From: CAZFMJ01 sp964520045
Lineage (GTDB): Bacteria; Elusimicrobiota; Elusimicrobia; Elusimicrobiales; CAZFMJ01
Length of the DNA stretch: 64,000 nt
NCBI GenBank assembly: GCA_964520045.1
Contig: CAZFMJ010000003.1
Span: forward strand, 1 to 64,000
Reading direction: 5' to 3'
Both the position numbers and the translations under genes were made by a program. Under the pieces are notes generated by a model. The model saw only the letters and a program-made list of their open reading frames with translations, was not told where the DNA came from and did no database searches. How positions within the stretch are numbered: the first letter of the stretch is position 1; each line of letters starts with the position of its first letter. Of this stretch, positions 15,801 to 25,014 are shown in pieces.

Positions 15801-16347
15801 GGCTTACCGCCTCCTCTTTCCGCACTGCCTGCTCTTTGACTTCGGAAGAACCGTGTTTTGAGCCTTCCTTTATTTCCTCATCCCATTTTGCGAATATGCC
15901 GGGCATGTCAAGCGGTCCCAGCCTGCGCACTTTCTCCACCATGTCGTTTACAACAGTCTTGACCTTTTCTCCCTCCGCGCCTGAAATCCATTCCAGCCTG
16001 AATCTGTCTTTTTCAATGCCCATATCTTTGAGCATTCTTTCAAGCAGGCGCATCCTGCGCAATGTTTTGTAATTACCCTCGGAATAATGGCAATCCCCGG
16101 GATGGCATCCCCCTAAAAGAACGCCGTCCGCCCCTTTTGCAAAAGCGTCAAGAATAAACTGGGGATCCACCCTGCCCGAACACATTACTCTTATAATGCG
16201 CACATTGGGCGCGTATTTAAGCCGGGACACGCCGGCAAGGTCCGCCGCCGTGTAGGTGCACCAATTGCAGAAAAAGGCCACTATTTTCGGCTCCCATGCC
16301 GCCGCGCTAGCGCCGGGATCTTCTTTCGCCGTATTATGATTTTTCAT
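15790..16347 (-). CDS. mvhD: MvhD, electron-transfer subunit between hydrogenase and HdrA
   Basis: A 185-residue iron-sulfur protein of the MvhD/FlxD family. The core IVAFFCNWCTYTAADLAG, RVMCSGRVDPQFI and LGGCHPGDCHY carries the five conserved cysteines that bind the cluster docking onto HdrA. The N-terminus and the charged C-terminal tail (EEIKEGSKHG) extend beyond the core, which makes it longer than the FlxD copy at 24.5 kb. It overlaps hdrA by four bases (ATGA). Its role is to pass electrons from MvhG to the flavin of HdrA. Confidence 0.93.
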   Translation of the reverse strand: MKNHNTAKEDPGASAAAWEPKIVAFFCNWCTYTAADLAGVSRLKYAPNVRIIRVMCSGRVDPQFILDAFAKGADGVLLGGCHPGDCHYSEGNYKTLRRMRLLERMLKDMGIEKDRFRLEWISGAEGEKVKTVVNDMVEKVRRLGPLDMPGIFAKWDEEIKEGSKHGSSEVKEQAVRKEEAVSHAR

Positions 16348-18350
16348 TTTAAAAGAACCCCCTCTATTTCGCCGAATATCTGTTCGTCTTCAAAAAGTTT
16401 CTGCCTTATCGAGCCGGACGGACAGGCCGCGGCGCATACCCCGCAGCCTTTGCATAAAACTTCGTTTATCACCGCTTTTTTCTTCGTTTCGTCAAAAGTT
16501 ATCGCAGTGTAAGGACACAACGATATGCAGGATTTGCATCCCGAGCACTCCTCTTCAAGGATGTATGAAGTGTTAGGTTCCAGCTCCACATAGCCGGTGT
16601 CTATAAGAACAAGCGCCTCCGCCGCCGCCGCCCCCGCCTGCGCCACGGTGTCCGGAATATCTTTCGGCCCCTGACAGCATCCCGCTATAAACACCCCGTC
16701 CGTGAAAGTATTTACCGGCGCGAGTTTCGGATGACGTTCCTGAAAAAATCCTTCCACCGAACACCCTATATTGAAAATACGCTTCATCTCCCTGACATCC
16801 GCATGGGGCTCCAATCCCACCGAAAGAACCACCATATCCACGGGTATTCTGCGCACAAAACCGCTCAGCGTATCTTCCACCCGTATGACCAGCCTTCCTT
16901 CCTCGTCGGGCACCATCACCCAATCGGTCACTTCGGCCACTCTGCCCCGCACGAAATGCACGCCGTCCTGAAGAAGCTTGTCATAGAACTCCTCATAAGA
17001 TTTGCCGGGGGTACGCATGTCTATATAAAAATTATAAACCTCAGCGGATGAATGCTCTTTGACCAAATGCGCCAGCTTCAGGGAATACATACAGCAGACC
17101 CTTGAACACCACTTATTGCTGTTTTCATCGCGGGAACCCACGCAGTGTATTATGCCCACCGCTTTGGGTTTTTTGCCGTCTCGAAGCACCACCTCGCCCT
17201 GAGTGGGGCCCGAAGCGTTTATGAGCCGTTCAACTTCAAGCGAAGTATACACGTTCGGGTACCTTCCGTAGCCGTAATACGGGTTTTTGGCGGCGTCATA
17301 CGCCTGAAACCCGGTGGCTATTATTATGGTGCCCACCTGAATTTCCTTGAGTTCCTCTTTCTGCGTGAAATCCACGGCTTTTCTGTCGCAGGCGGAGGCG
17401 CAGGACTGCTTGCACTTTCCTGTTTTAAGCTGAAGACAGGTCTCAGGATCTATGACAACCACTTTGGGAGTGGCCTGCGGAAACGGGATATACACGGGCT
17501 TGCGCTTGCCGAGCCCCTCGTTGAATTCATCCCGGAATTTACCTTCTTTATATACGCACTTTTCCACACACTCCATACAGCCCACACAAAGCTCTTCCTT
17601 TATATACCTCGGCTTGCGCTTAACGGTCACCTTATAACTGCCCACATAACCGTCCACCTTCTGCACCTCCGAATACGTCCAAAGCGTGATATTGGGATGC
17701 CCTTTGACAGAAGACATCTTGGGCGTGAGTATGCAGGCCGCGCAGTCCAGCGTAGGAAAAGTTTTATCAAACTTGGCCATGTGTCCGCCTATGGTGGGGT
17801 CTTTTTCCACAAGATAAACCTTTTTGCCGGCATTGGCCAGAGTAAGCGCGGAGTGTATTCCCGCTATCCCGCCCCCGACAATAAGCACGTCGGGGTGTAT
17901 CGGCGATTTGCTTTTCTCAAGCGCTTTATGAAACCGCACCCTATATACCGCCGCCCGCACAAGGTCTTTCACTTTATCAGTGGCTTTCTTCTTATCTTCA
18001 TGCACCCATGAGGCATGCTCCCTGACATTGACCATCTGAAAAAAGAACGGGTTCAGCCCTCCCTTGACGCAGGCATTGCGGAAAGTCGCCTCATGAAGCA
18101 TGGGGGAACAGGCCGCGACCACTATTCTTTCAAGCTTATGCGCTTTAATATCTTCGGCAATAAGCTGCTGGCCGGGATCCGAGCACATATATTTATAATC
18201 CCGGGACACGGCCACTCCGGGCAGGCCAGCCGCGTATTCCCGCACATTTTTTACGTCGATAACGCCGGCTATGTTCGTTCCGCAGTGGCAGATATAAAAA
18301 CCTATTCTGGGAATGTTATCAGACGTCTTTTTGTCTTTGGTTTCGGACAT
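16344..18350 (-). CDS. hdrA: HdrA, flavin-bifurcating subunit (hydrogenase-linked copy)
   Basis: A 668-residue HdrA, the FAD subunit that splits electron pairs. In order: an N-terminal iron-sulfur domain (FYICHCGTNIAG, YKYMCSDPGQQLI), a thioredoxin-reductase-like FAD domain (LIVGGGIAGIHSAL at about 155, then GGHMAKFDKTFPTLDCAACI), an inserted ferredoxin segment (CVGCMECVEKC), and a C-terminal double 4Fe-4S ferredoxin (CSGCKSCISLCP, CKGCGVCAAACP). It would take electrons from MvhD and send them to ferredoxin and to HdrBC. The second acceptor in a non-methanogen is unknown and may be a disulfide. It starts seven bases after hdrB ends. Confidence 0.95.
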   Translation of the reverse strand: MSETKDKKTSDNIPRIGFYICHCGTNIAGVIDVKNVREYAAGLPGVAVSRDYKYMCSDPGQQLIAEDIKAHKLERIVVAACSPMLHEATFRNACVKGGLNPFFFQMVNVREHASWVHEDKKKATDKVKDLVRAAVYRVRFHKALEKSKSPIHPDVLIVGGGIAGIHSALTLANAGKKVYLVEKDPTIGGHMAKFDKTFPTLDCAACILTPKMSSVKGHPNITLWTYSEVQKVDGYVGSYKVTVKRKPRYIKEELCVGCMECVEKCVYKEGKFRDEFNEGLGKRKPVYIPFPQATPKVVVIDPETCLQLKTGKCKQSCASACDRKAVDFTQKEELKEIQVGTIIIATGFQAYDAAKNPYYGYGRYPNVYTSLEVERLINASGPTQGEVVLRDGKKPKAVGIIHCVGSRDENSNKWCSRVCCMYSLKLAHLVKEHSSAEVYNFYIDMRTPGKSYEEFYDKLLQDGVHFVRGRVAEVTDWVMVPDEEGRLVIRVEDTLSGFVRRIPVDMVVLSVGLEPHADVREMKRIFNIGCSVEGFFQERHPKLAPVNTFTDGVFIAGCCQGPKDIPDTVAQAGAAAAEALVLIDTGYVELEPNTSYILEEECSGCKSCISLCPYTAITFDETKKKAVINEVLCKGCGVCAAACPSGSIRQKLFEDEQIFGEIEGVLLK

Positions 18351-18357
18351 AAATCAT

Positions 18358-19221
18358 TTACCTCCGTTTTGACAAAACATTTTCGGCCGAAACTATACAG
18401 CGGTTAAGGCCTAATTTATCCGCGGGCAGACCCATGGCAAGGCCCAGCACCTGGGTAAAATAGAGCACCGGCATTGAGATATCGTCGTATCTGCTTCTCA
18501 TCTGGTCCTGATAGCCGTCCAGATTAAACTGGCACAGCGGGCAAAGCGTAACTACGGCGTCGGCGCCGCGCTTTTTCGCCTCTTTGAGTATAATATACGA
18601 CAGACGCAGTCCCACCTCCGGAATCGTGCCGGTGAGGCTTCCGCCGCAGCATTTTGTTTTAAGGGGAAACGGCACTGTTTCCGCCCCCGACGCCTCTATA
18701 AGCTTATCCATCGCCGTGGGATGAACCTGATCGTCGAATACCGCATACGGCCTTACCACCTGGCATCCGTAATAAGCGGCAAATTTTAGGCCTTTGAGGG
18801 GCGCGCATATCTTGGACGCTATTTTATTTATGCCTATATCGTTTAAAAAGATGTCCGCCGGATGGCGCACCTTTATTTTGGGATCAATGCTTAATCCCGC
18901 GGTCTTCAGCGCGGTTTCAACCCTGCTTTTTACCTGCGAATTTTCATCGATGGCATGCAGAGCCTTGTTAAGCACAAGATAACAGGCGGAGCACGGCGCC
19001 ATTATTTCGGCGTTTTTTCCGGCAAGAGCCAGATTTCTTCCGGCCAAAGCATGCGCCTGCAATTCATCCACCGCCATATATGCGGTGGCGCCGCAGCAGT
19101 TCCAATCCTCTATCTCCTGCAGATCTATTTCCAGCGCGCGGCACACGGCTAAAAGCGACTCCTCATAAGCTTTTCCAGTACCTTTGAGCGAACAACCGGG
19201 ATAATAAAGATATTTCATCAA
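18358..19221 (-). CDS. hdrB: HdrB, heterodisulfide reductase catalytic subunit
   Basis: A 287-residue subunit with two CCG domains that bind the non-cubane 4Fe-4S clusters at which disulfides are reduced. The first is GCSLKG, WNCCGATAYM and APCSACY. The second is YYGCQVV, KCCGGSLTG and LCPLCQFN. In methanogens this reduces CoM-S-S-CoB. In bacteria the substrate is unknown. The start codon overlaps the hdrC stop (ATGA). It shares its layout with the hdrB at 27 kb, but the two sequences have clearly diverged. Confidence 0.94.
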   Translation of the reverse strand: MMKYLYYPGCSLKGTGKAYEESLLAVCRALEIDLQEIEDWNCCGATAYMAVDELQAHALAGRNLALAGKNAEIMAPCSACYLVLNKALHAIDENSQVKSRVETALKTAGLSIDPKIKVRHPADIFLNDIGINKIASKICAPLKGLKFAAYYGCQVVRPYAVFDDQVHPTAMDKLIEASGAETVPFPLKTKCCGGSLTGTIPEVGLRLSYIILKEAKKRGADAVVTLCPLCQFNLDGYQDQMRSRYDDISMPVLYFTQVLGLAMGLPADKLGLNRCIVSAENVLSKRR

Positions 19222-19802
19222 TGTTTCCCCCCGCTTTTTTCAATGCTTCTAAGTATCTTCCGCAGTTCTCCCCGCCGTTTTATGGACTCAGGTATAAGAG
19301 AAAATCTTCCGGTGCGAAGAAGCGCTAATCCCAGCCTGCTCATACCCAGGAATTTAAACCAGTTGGTCCTCAGGAAAAGGTCGGTTACAAGCAGGGTTTC
19401 GGTCACCCTGCCCATTGCAAACACCATCTTGCCGAATTCTTTCGCAAGCACCGGCGTCGGGAATCTGCGCGGATAATAGCCCTCTTCGATAGCCCTTCTT
19501 TTCAGCGCATACATTATGTCGGTGATCATTATTTTTTTGGGGCATTCCGCACGGCAGGCGTAACAGCTTGCGCAGAGCCATATCGTGAAACTTCCGAGCA
19601 CCTCTTTTTTAAATCCTTCGCGCGCAAGATTTATAAGCCTGCGCGGAGTGTAGTCCATATACAGAGAAAGCGGGCATGTGGCGCTGCAGAGCCCGCATTG
19701 TATGCATTGGCGTATTTTTTCCCCGCCTGAGACTTCGGTCACCCATTTCGCGAATCCGGGGTCGCGTTCTGCCTCGTATTTAATTTTAGTTTCCAGCGGC
19801 AT
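19218..19802 (-). CDS. hdrC: HdrC, electron-transfer subunit
   Basis: A 194-residue ferredoxin-like subunit with two 4Fe-4S motifs, CIQCGLCSATCPL and CASCYACRAECPK, which carries electrons from HdrA to HdrB. The start is placed at 19802 because GGGAGGT lies six bases before that ATG. The 25 extra upstream codons have no ribosome site. It is the first gene of the hdr-mvh operon, so the promoter must lie in the spacer upstream. Confidence 0.93.
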   Translation of the reverse strand: MPLETKIKYEAERDPGFAKWVTEVSGGEKIRQCIQCGLCSATCPLSLYMDYTPRRLINLAREGFKKEVLGSFTIWLCASCYACRAECPKKIMITDIMYALKRRAIEEGYYPRRFPTPVLAKEFGKMVFAMGRVTETLLVTDLFLRTNWFKFLGMSRLGLALLRTGRFSLIPESIKRRGELRKILRSIEKSGGKH

Positions 19803-20158
19803 TAAAACCTCCCGTGATGCATAATAAAATGAAAGGCTGTGATAATTTTTACTGCAGTAATACCCACAGTTTAGCATTTTAATTTTCGGTCTAAAATTCC
19901 ATGCGGGCAGGGGGTAACGTAAAATGTTATGTGTAAGTTTGACTTAAGATAAAAAAAGGACCGCTATCCAACTGCAGCTATGGAATCGACATAAGGAAGA
20001 GCGCTATGAATAAGACGGCAAAACGCGCCGCAGCGAAGCGGCGGCATAAGATTTAAACGCTCGGACGGATACCCGCGATGCCGGCATCAGAGATGCCTTT
20101 GGCCGGAACATCCGCCGAACGCAAAGGAAGAACTTAAACCGCGGACAGGCATTGAGTT
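19803..20158. other. Spacer upstream of the hdr-mvh operon
   Basis: The part near hdrC is AT-rich and should hold the operon promoter. TATTAC boxes are visible on the minus strand, but none has a convincing -35. Near 19886 stands GGTCTAAAATT, which resembles the second half of the ATAGG motif pair. The rest (19980-20158) is GC-richer. It contains a 16-codon basic frame (20006-20056) that I do not call as a gene. Confidence 0.3.
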
Positions 20159-21529
20159 CTACGATTGAAGATTAAACGATTTTTCGCTTTCCAAAATCGT
20201 TTTATTGTCCAAAGTGAAAGCAAAAATTACGCCTATTGCGAGCAGAATTGAACCGGCGACATAAGTGTATGTTGCGGCATCTCCTTTGTATGTATCCTTA
20301 ATAAAAGCGGCGATCTGAGGTCCAACTATCCCCGCAACAGACCATGCCGTCAGTATGGTCCCGTATACCACAGGCATCAGCTTTGCCGTAAATACATCTC
20401 CCACAAAAGACGGCATCGTGCCGAAACCTCCGCCGTAACAAAGCAGCACGTAACAAACCATGATCCCGAAAAGCCATGGATTTCCCACCCAGATAAGAGC
20501 TATAAAGACTAGTAATTGAGAAGCTAAAATTAAGCGGAACGCCTGAATTCTGCCGATTTTATCGGACAGACCGCCCCAGAAGAAACGGCCTATTCCGTTA
20601 AATAATGAACTAATAGCGATCAGTGTTGCTCCGGCAACGGCTAACGCTGCGACATCCATTGAAGCCCCCGTTTTCTTTAACAGATCCTGCAGCATAGGAG
20701 ACTGTAAGCCGATAAACATGATGCCGGCGGAAATGTTTAAGAAGAAAATAAGCCACATTCTGAAAAATTTGCTTGAAAGGATACACATTTTAGCGGTCAA
20801 CTTATCTTCACTCGCCTGATTTGAAGCATTAGCCGCGGGAGGAGTAAAACCTGCCGGCGCATATCCGGCCGGAGGATTTTTCAAAACCAATGCGGCAGGA
20901 AGAGCAATAGCAAGTAAAATTACGCCGGCGTAAAAAAACACCGTCACCAATTGAGATTGAAGAGACGCCTGGACCACAGTGTCCACAAGCTTGCCGTCCA
21001 CAAATGCTTCCGGCGGGATAGATTTCAAAACGCTGTTAAATCCGCCCATTAACGCGGGGGCGATGAACTTGGACATAATTAAGGCGCCAAGCCCGAATCC
21101 CATAACTACCATTCCCGTAATAAAGCCTTTTTTATCAGGGAACCATTTTGCGGCAGTGGCAACGGGAGTAACATAACCAAGCCCTAATCCGCAGCCGCCT
21201 ATGACGCCGTAGCCGATGTAAAGTAAAAATACGCTGTTTATCGACATGGCAAATGCGCTGATAAAATAGCCTGACGCAAATAAAATTGCCCCCATAACCG
21301 CTAATTTTTTAGGACCGAATTTGGCAAGATTCATACCTCCCCATGCAGCGGATAAGCCCAGAAAGCAAATGGCAAGACTAAAAATCCACATTACCTGCAC
21401 GTTAGACCAACCGAAAGCGGTCATGATAGGTTTTTGAAAATAACTCCAGGCATAAACAGTTCCTAATGCAAGCTGCAGAACGGTCCCCATAATAGCTATC
21501 AGCCACCGATTGTGTTTTTCTGTTTCCAT
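20159..21529 (-). CDS. OFA-family major facilitator transporter (oxalate/formate antiporter-like)
   Basis: A 456-residue inner-membrane carrier with about twelve hydrophobic segments. The OFA branch is recognised from LQLALGTVYAWSYFQKP in the first helix, GGCGLGLGYVTPVATAAKWFPDKKG between helices 4 and 5, and LCYGGGFGTMPSFVGDVF late in the chain. The family exchanges small monocarboxylates or dicarboxylates such as oxalate and formate. The substrate is inferred. Its position behind the Hdr-Flx operon with a formate dehydrogenase remnant makes formate a good candidate. The start is at METEKHN because AGGAGGCAGG-like bases precede it. Six codons upstream are also open. Confidence 0.8.
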   Translation of the reverse strand: METEKHNRWLIAIMGTVLQLALGTVYAWSYFQKPIMTAFGWSNVQVMWIFSLAICFLGLSAAWGGMNLAKFGPKKLAVMGAILFASGYFISAFAMSINSVFLLYIGYGVIGGCGLGLGYVTPVATAAKWFPDKKGFITGMVVMGFGLGALIMSKFIAPALMGGFNSVLKSIPPEAFVDGKLVDTVVQASLQSQLVTVFFYAGVILLAIALPAALVLKNPPAGYAPAGFTPPAANASNQASEDKLTAKMCILSSKFFRMWLIFFLNISAGIMFIGLQSPMLQDLLKKTGASMDVAALAVAGATLIAISSLFNGIGRFFWGGLSDKIGRIQAFRLILASQLLVFIALIWVGNPWLFGIMVCYVLLCYGGGFGTMPSFVGDVFTAKLMPVVYGTILTAWSVAGIVGPQIAAFIKDTYKGDAATYTYVAGSILLAIGVIFAFTLDNKTILESEKSFNLQS

Positions 21530-21640
21530 TTTTTTACCTGCCTCCATTTTTTTGTTTGTTAATTTGAATTATTAACTGATAATTAACCATGCAAATTCAT
21601 TGCATACCGCAATATTACCATTTTTAGAGCAGCCTGGGTA

Positions 21641-21777
21641 CCGGTTATTTTCTCTGTTATTTTCTCAATTCCGCATAAACACACCTTGAATTCAGGTATT
21701 TTTGCAACGGGGGCAACGGCAGGATTGGTTGTGGGATTTACAGCGCATTCCGCAAAATAAAACGGCGCGAGGACAAC
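21641..21777 (-). pseudogene. Remnant of a formate dehydrogenase catalytic subunit (C-terminal end)
   Basis: The minus strand, translated from 21777, reads VVLAPFYFAECAV, then NPAVAPVAKIPEFKVCLC, then GIEKITEKI. This matches the closing segment of FdhA-type molybdopterin oxidoreductases. The intact FdhA in this window ends MPFHFREAAAN, then DPIAKIPEYKVCAVKVEK. No start codon, ribosome site or upstream FdhA sequence is present. The frame runs in from the 3' end of flxA, so only about the last 45 residues survive. It shows that an fdhA gene once followed flxA here. Confidence 0.75.
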
Positions 21778-21832
21778 AGCCGCCGGAATACATGGATAAC
21801 AATTATTTGGAAAACAAATCCGTATCTGGAAA

Positions 21833-22678
21833 TCAGATATCGCCCTGTGGAAGACGTTTTAACTGCTCAAGAGTGAAAACCGGCCCATCCTTACATACGT
21901 AAACACTGCCCACATTACACCTTCCGCACTTGCCCACGCCGCATTTCATGCGGTTTTCAAGCGTCGTATATATGTCGGGGGGACAAAATCCCAAGCCGGT
22001 CAATACAGGCATTGTCAGCTTTATCATTATCGGCGGACCGCATACTATCGCCGTGCAGTTTTTAGCCGCCGGAGCCAGTTCTTTCAGCACCGAGGGCACA
22101 AAACCTATCTTTCCTTTCCAGTCCGGGGTTTCGCCGTTCGGGTCAACCGTAACGGTAAGTTTGACATCCTTGCGCTGAGCCCATGTCTGGAGTTCGTTCT
22201 TATAGACCAGGTCGGCCGCGGTGCGCGCGCCGTAAACGATACAGACACTGCCGAATTCCGCTCTTCTGTCCAGGATATTCCAGATCACGCTTCTCATCGG
22301 GGGCAGCGCTATGCCGCCGGCTATAAAGAGCAGGTCTCTGCCGCGCCATGTATCGATCGGAAAAAAATTGCCGTAGGGGCCGCGGAAGGTTATTGTCTGG
22401 CCGGACTCTCTGCCAAAAAGGGCGCTTGTGACTCTGCCGGCCTTGCGGAAGGTGCACTCGATATAATCCGTCCGCGTGGGGGGGCTTGCCACGCAAAAAA
22501 CACTTTCCCCCTCGCCCGGAAGACCGTATATTCCAAACATCCCGGTGCGGTAGTTCCTAAAAAAAGCTGTTTTGAAAGCTTCGTCCGTAAATTCCAGCAT
22601 GAGCGTCCTCACGCATGGCGCTTCGTCCCTGGTTTCCGCAATCCGCATTATGGACGGCTGATATATATTTTCCGTCAT
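21833..22678 (-). CDS. flxA: FlxA, FAD/NAD(P)-binding oxidoreductase subunit
   Basis: A 281-residue subunit of the ferredoxin-NADP reductase fold. The FAD part holds TFRGPYGNFFPID and the nucleotide-binding part LLFIAGGIALPPMRS and CIVYGARTAADLVY. A C-terminal 2Fe-2S cysteine set (MKCGVGKCGRCNVG, with a further cysteine in VYVCKDG) closes it, as in sulfhydrogenase gamma subunits. It should exchange electrons with NAD(H) and pass them through FlxB and FlxC. The start overlaps the flxB stop (ATGA), so the longer upstream frame is rejected. It is the last intact gene of the hdr-flx operon. A paralogue lies at 37.6-38.5 kb. Confidence 0.88.
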   Translation of the reverse strand: MTENIYQPSIMRIAETRDEAPCVRTLMLEFTDEAFKTAFFRNYRTGMFGIYGLPGEGESVFCVASPPTRTDYIECTFRKAGRVTSALFGRESGQTITFRGPYGNFFPIDTWRGRDLLFIAGGIALPPMRSVIWNILDRRAEFGSVCIVYGARTAADLVYKNELQTWAQRKDVKLTVTVDPNGETPDWKGKIGFVPSVLKELAPAAKNCTAIVCGPPIMIKLTMPVLTGLGFCPPDIYTTLENRMKCGVGKCGRCNVGSVYVCKDGPVFTLEQLKRLPQGDI

Positions 22679-23700
22679 TTTTTTGTTGTGGTTCCTTTTT
22701 TCGGAATAGACCCTATCCTTTCGCATACTTCGCAAATGGACATGCCGGACTGGCACACCCTGGCGCACCTGCCGCAGCCGGTGCAAAGGAGCATCCCGAA
22801 TCTGTCGTGGAAATAACGGAATTTATGCATGATCCTTTGCCTGAAGCGCGCGGACTGATCGGGCCTCGGATTGTGTCCGCCGGCATGCAGGGTGAAAAGG
22901 CCGAACCCGCACGAGTCCCAGTTGCGGGCCCTTACGCTTTTTTTATGGTTTCCCTCGTCTTGAATGTCAAAGCAGTGACATGTCGGACAGGTATACGCGC
23001 AGGCGCCGCATCCGAGGCAGGCAATGCCCGCCTCCTGCCAGAAAGGCGAGTCGAAATTGCCGCCGAGCCATGATGTCACGGCTTGCGCGTCAAACCGCAC
23101 CGGAACCTGCGCCGCCGCGCCGGGCGCGGCCGCTTCCGGCAGGAGGAGTTCCCCAGCCGCTTCAACGATTTCCCGCCCCTTGTCCGTTAAAGCTTCGAGC
23201 AGGAATTTGCCGCCGGCGGATATAAGCGCGGCATCCGCCCCAGCCATAGAATCCGGTTTCACTCCCACACTGGTGCAGAAGCAATATTCGTCGTGGGAAA
23301 CGCAGGCAAGGCTCACCACGGTCATGGCAGCGCGCTTCGAGTTGTATAATTCGTCTTTAAAATCCCAGTTAAACACCGCGTCCAGCGCTTTGAGCGCGGC
23401 CAGATCGCACGGCCTAACGCACAGGCAAACCGTCCTGGGATTTCCGGTCCCCAGCTTTTCCTGTTTAAACGAGTTGCCCTCATGGGAGTACTTGGCTATT
23501 ATCTCGCTCATGGGAAAAAGAAAATCCTTGATTGAATTGCCGGGGATGGCCGCTGTCTCTATCTTGTCCGCGGGCTGCCATTGGGCAAAGCGGACCCTGC
23601 CTTCGCGGGCAACGGGCGCAACGACGATCCAGCCTCTCTTTGACAGGCTGGAGGCCAGTTCCGGCAGCTTCCCCGCATCGAATCCTTTTTTTGGCGTCAT
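22675..23700 (-). CDS. flxB: FlxB, 4Fe-4S subunit (sulfhydrogenase beta-like)
   Basis: A 341-residue iron-sulfur protein of the HydB/FlxB family. The N-terminal half has the cysteine motifs VCLCVRPCDLAALKALD and EYCFCTSVG. The C-terminal half has a double ferredoxin: CLGCGACAYTCPTCHCFD and CTGCGRCARVCQSG. NWDSCGFGLFTLHAGGHNPR between them is a family signature. It relays electrons between FlxA and the rest of the complex. It overlaps its neighbours by four bases on both sides. A paralogue, clearly recognisable, sits next to the intact fdhA. Confidence 0.88.
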   Translation of the reverse strand: MTPKKGFDAGKLPELASSLSKRGWIVVAPVAREGRVRFAQWQPADKIETAAIPGNSIKDFLFPMSEIIAKYSHEGNSFKQEKLGTGNPRTVCLCVRPCDLAALKALDAVFNWDFKDELYNSKRAAMTVVSLACVSHDEYCFCTSVGVKPDSMAGADAALISAGGKFLLEALTDKGREIVEAAGELLLPEAAAPGAAAQVPVRFDAQAVTSWLGGNFDSPFWQEAGIACLGCGACAYTCPTCHCFDIQDEGNHKKSVRARNWDSCGFGLFTLHAGGHNPRPDQSARFRQRIMHKFRYFHDRFGMLLCTGCGRCARVCQSGMSICEVCERIGSIPKKGTTTKK

Positions 23701-24554
23701 TTTATAAAAGTGTTGTCATCTTCAGCCGACCATGAGCCGATGAACGGCTTTTCAGCCGGGTCATAACCGGCCTTTGTTTTGAATTCTTCCATAACGATAG
23801 AATCGATCTTCGCGTTGAAAAGCATGAGCGGTATTCCCTGCGGGCAGGCCGACTCGCAGGAACCGCATAACACGCAGCGTCCGGCAAGATGGAACGCCCT
23901 GATGATGTTCCATGCGTAATTGCCGCGGCTGTCCGCCATGGAAGAGATCCATTGAGGGACGTTTTTCTCAACGATGCAGCGCCGGCAGTAGCAGGCGGGG
24001 CATGCCGCCCTGCACGCGTAACATCTTGTGCACTTTGAGAACTGCAGCCGCCAGAACTCCGCTCTTTCTTCCGTTGTCATCAAATCCAGTTTGGAGACAG
24101 CTTCAAGAAGATCTTTGTCCGTGGAGAGATCGGAGTATTTTTCTTTCAACAGCTTGCTTGTCCCGGACAGGTCCAGCGCCCCATGATATTCTTTGGGCCC
24201 CGCCGCCAGTATAAACACGTCCTTTTCCTGCAGCTGTGATTCAGCGGCCAGCAGGACCATACTGCGGCAGACGGCGGGGGACGCTACTACGGCCGCCGGG
24301 AATTGTCTGCGGATCTCGGGCTTGTGCAGATAGGCCGCAAGATTCTTTGTGCAAAGTTTATCATGCACAAGTCCGGAGACTTTGCCGGGCTCGATGATGA
24401 AAACGGGCTGCCGTCCGGCGCCCTTAACCTGGTGGCCGATGACCAGTTTAACCCTGCCTTCAGCGAGGAGTCTTTCCGCATCGGCGCGCACCGCTTCAAT
24501 GAAGTTCACCGGCGCCGATGTCTGCTTAGGCTCAGTGTCAGGAGCTATGCTCAT
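23697..24554 (-). CDS. flxC: FlxC, iron-sulfur subunit
   Basis: A 285-residue protein whose C-terminal half has two ferredoxin motifs: CTRCYACRAACPACYCRRC and CVLCGSCESACPQG. The N-terminal half (VKLVIGHQV, AAVVASPAVCRSMV) is like the coenzyme-F420-hydrogenase beta-type N-domain but lacks a clear flavin site. Its place between flxD and flxB and its size match FlxC of the Hdr-Flx complex described in sulfate reducers. It overlaps flxD by 17 bases and flxB by four. The function is electron relay. Confidence 0.82.
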   Translation of the reverse strand: MSIAPDTEPKQTSAPVNFIEAVRADAERLLAEGRVKLVIGHQVKGAGRQPVFIIEPGKVSGLVHDKLCTKNLAAYLHKPEIRRQFPAAVVASPAVCRSMVLLAAESQLQEKDVFILAAGPKEYHGALDLSGTSKLLKEKYSDLSTDKDLLEAVSKLDLMTTEERAEFWRLQFSKCTRCYACRAACPACYCRRCIVEKNVPQWISSMADSRGNYAWNIIRAFHLAGRCVLCGSCESACPQGIPLMLFNAKIDSIVMEEFKTKAGYDPAEKPFIGSWSAEDDNTFIK

Positions 24555-25014
24555 CAGACGGCCTCCCTGCCGGATTGTGATTTTTAAAAGAGCCCGCGGT
24601 TTTGACCCTTGCGGTTATGCCGCTGATCAATTCGGCGAATTTTCGTCCTTCCGCCGCCGAAACCCAGCTGAAAAAAAGCCTGTTCTCGCCTATTCCCGTG
24701 AATGCAAGCATCTTGCGGAAAATTGCCCAGCGCCTGCGCGCGTGGTAGTTGCCGTTCGTGTAATGGCAGTCGCCCGGATGGCAGCCGCTCACCAGTACGG
24801 CGTCGGCTCCGCCCTCAAAAGCTTTAAGTATAAAAAGCGGGTCTATTCGTCCCGTGCAGGGAAGCTTGATGATCCTGATGTTAGGGGGATACTGTATGCG
24901 GCTGGTGCCGGTAAGATCAGCCCCTGCGTATGTGCACCACGTGCAGACAAAGACCGTTATTTTAGGTTCAAATCCCGTTTCCGTGCGTTCTTCCGCTGTT
25001 GGGGTCATATTCAT
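24538..25014 (-). CDS. flxD: FlxD (MvhD-like), link to HdrA
   Basis: A 158-residue MvhD-family protein. The cysteine core ITVFVCTWCTYAGADLTG, KLPCTGRIDPLFI and VSGCHPGDCHY is intact. It is shorter than the MvhD at 15.8 kb and has a different C-terminal tail (SFKNHNPAGRPSDEHSS). In the Hdr-Flx complex this subunit carries electrons from FlxABC into HdrA. It overlaps hdrA by four bases. Confidence 0.9.
   Translation of the reverse strand: MNMTPTAEERTETGFEPKITVFVCTWCTYAGADLTGTSRIQYPPNIRIIKLPCTGRIDPLFILKAFEGGADAVLVSGCHPGDCHYTNGNYHARRRWAIFRKMLAFTGIGENRLFFSWVSAAEGRKFAELISGITARVKTAGSFKNHNPAGRPSDEHSS

Noticed and set aside
17145..18011. 288-codon plus-strand frame inside hdrA
   Set aside because: It is the reverse of a certain gene and shows no family motif.
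20006..20056. 16-codon lysine/arginine/alanine-rich frame upstream of the hdr-mvh operon
   Set aside because: It is too short to judge, and composition alone explains it.
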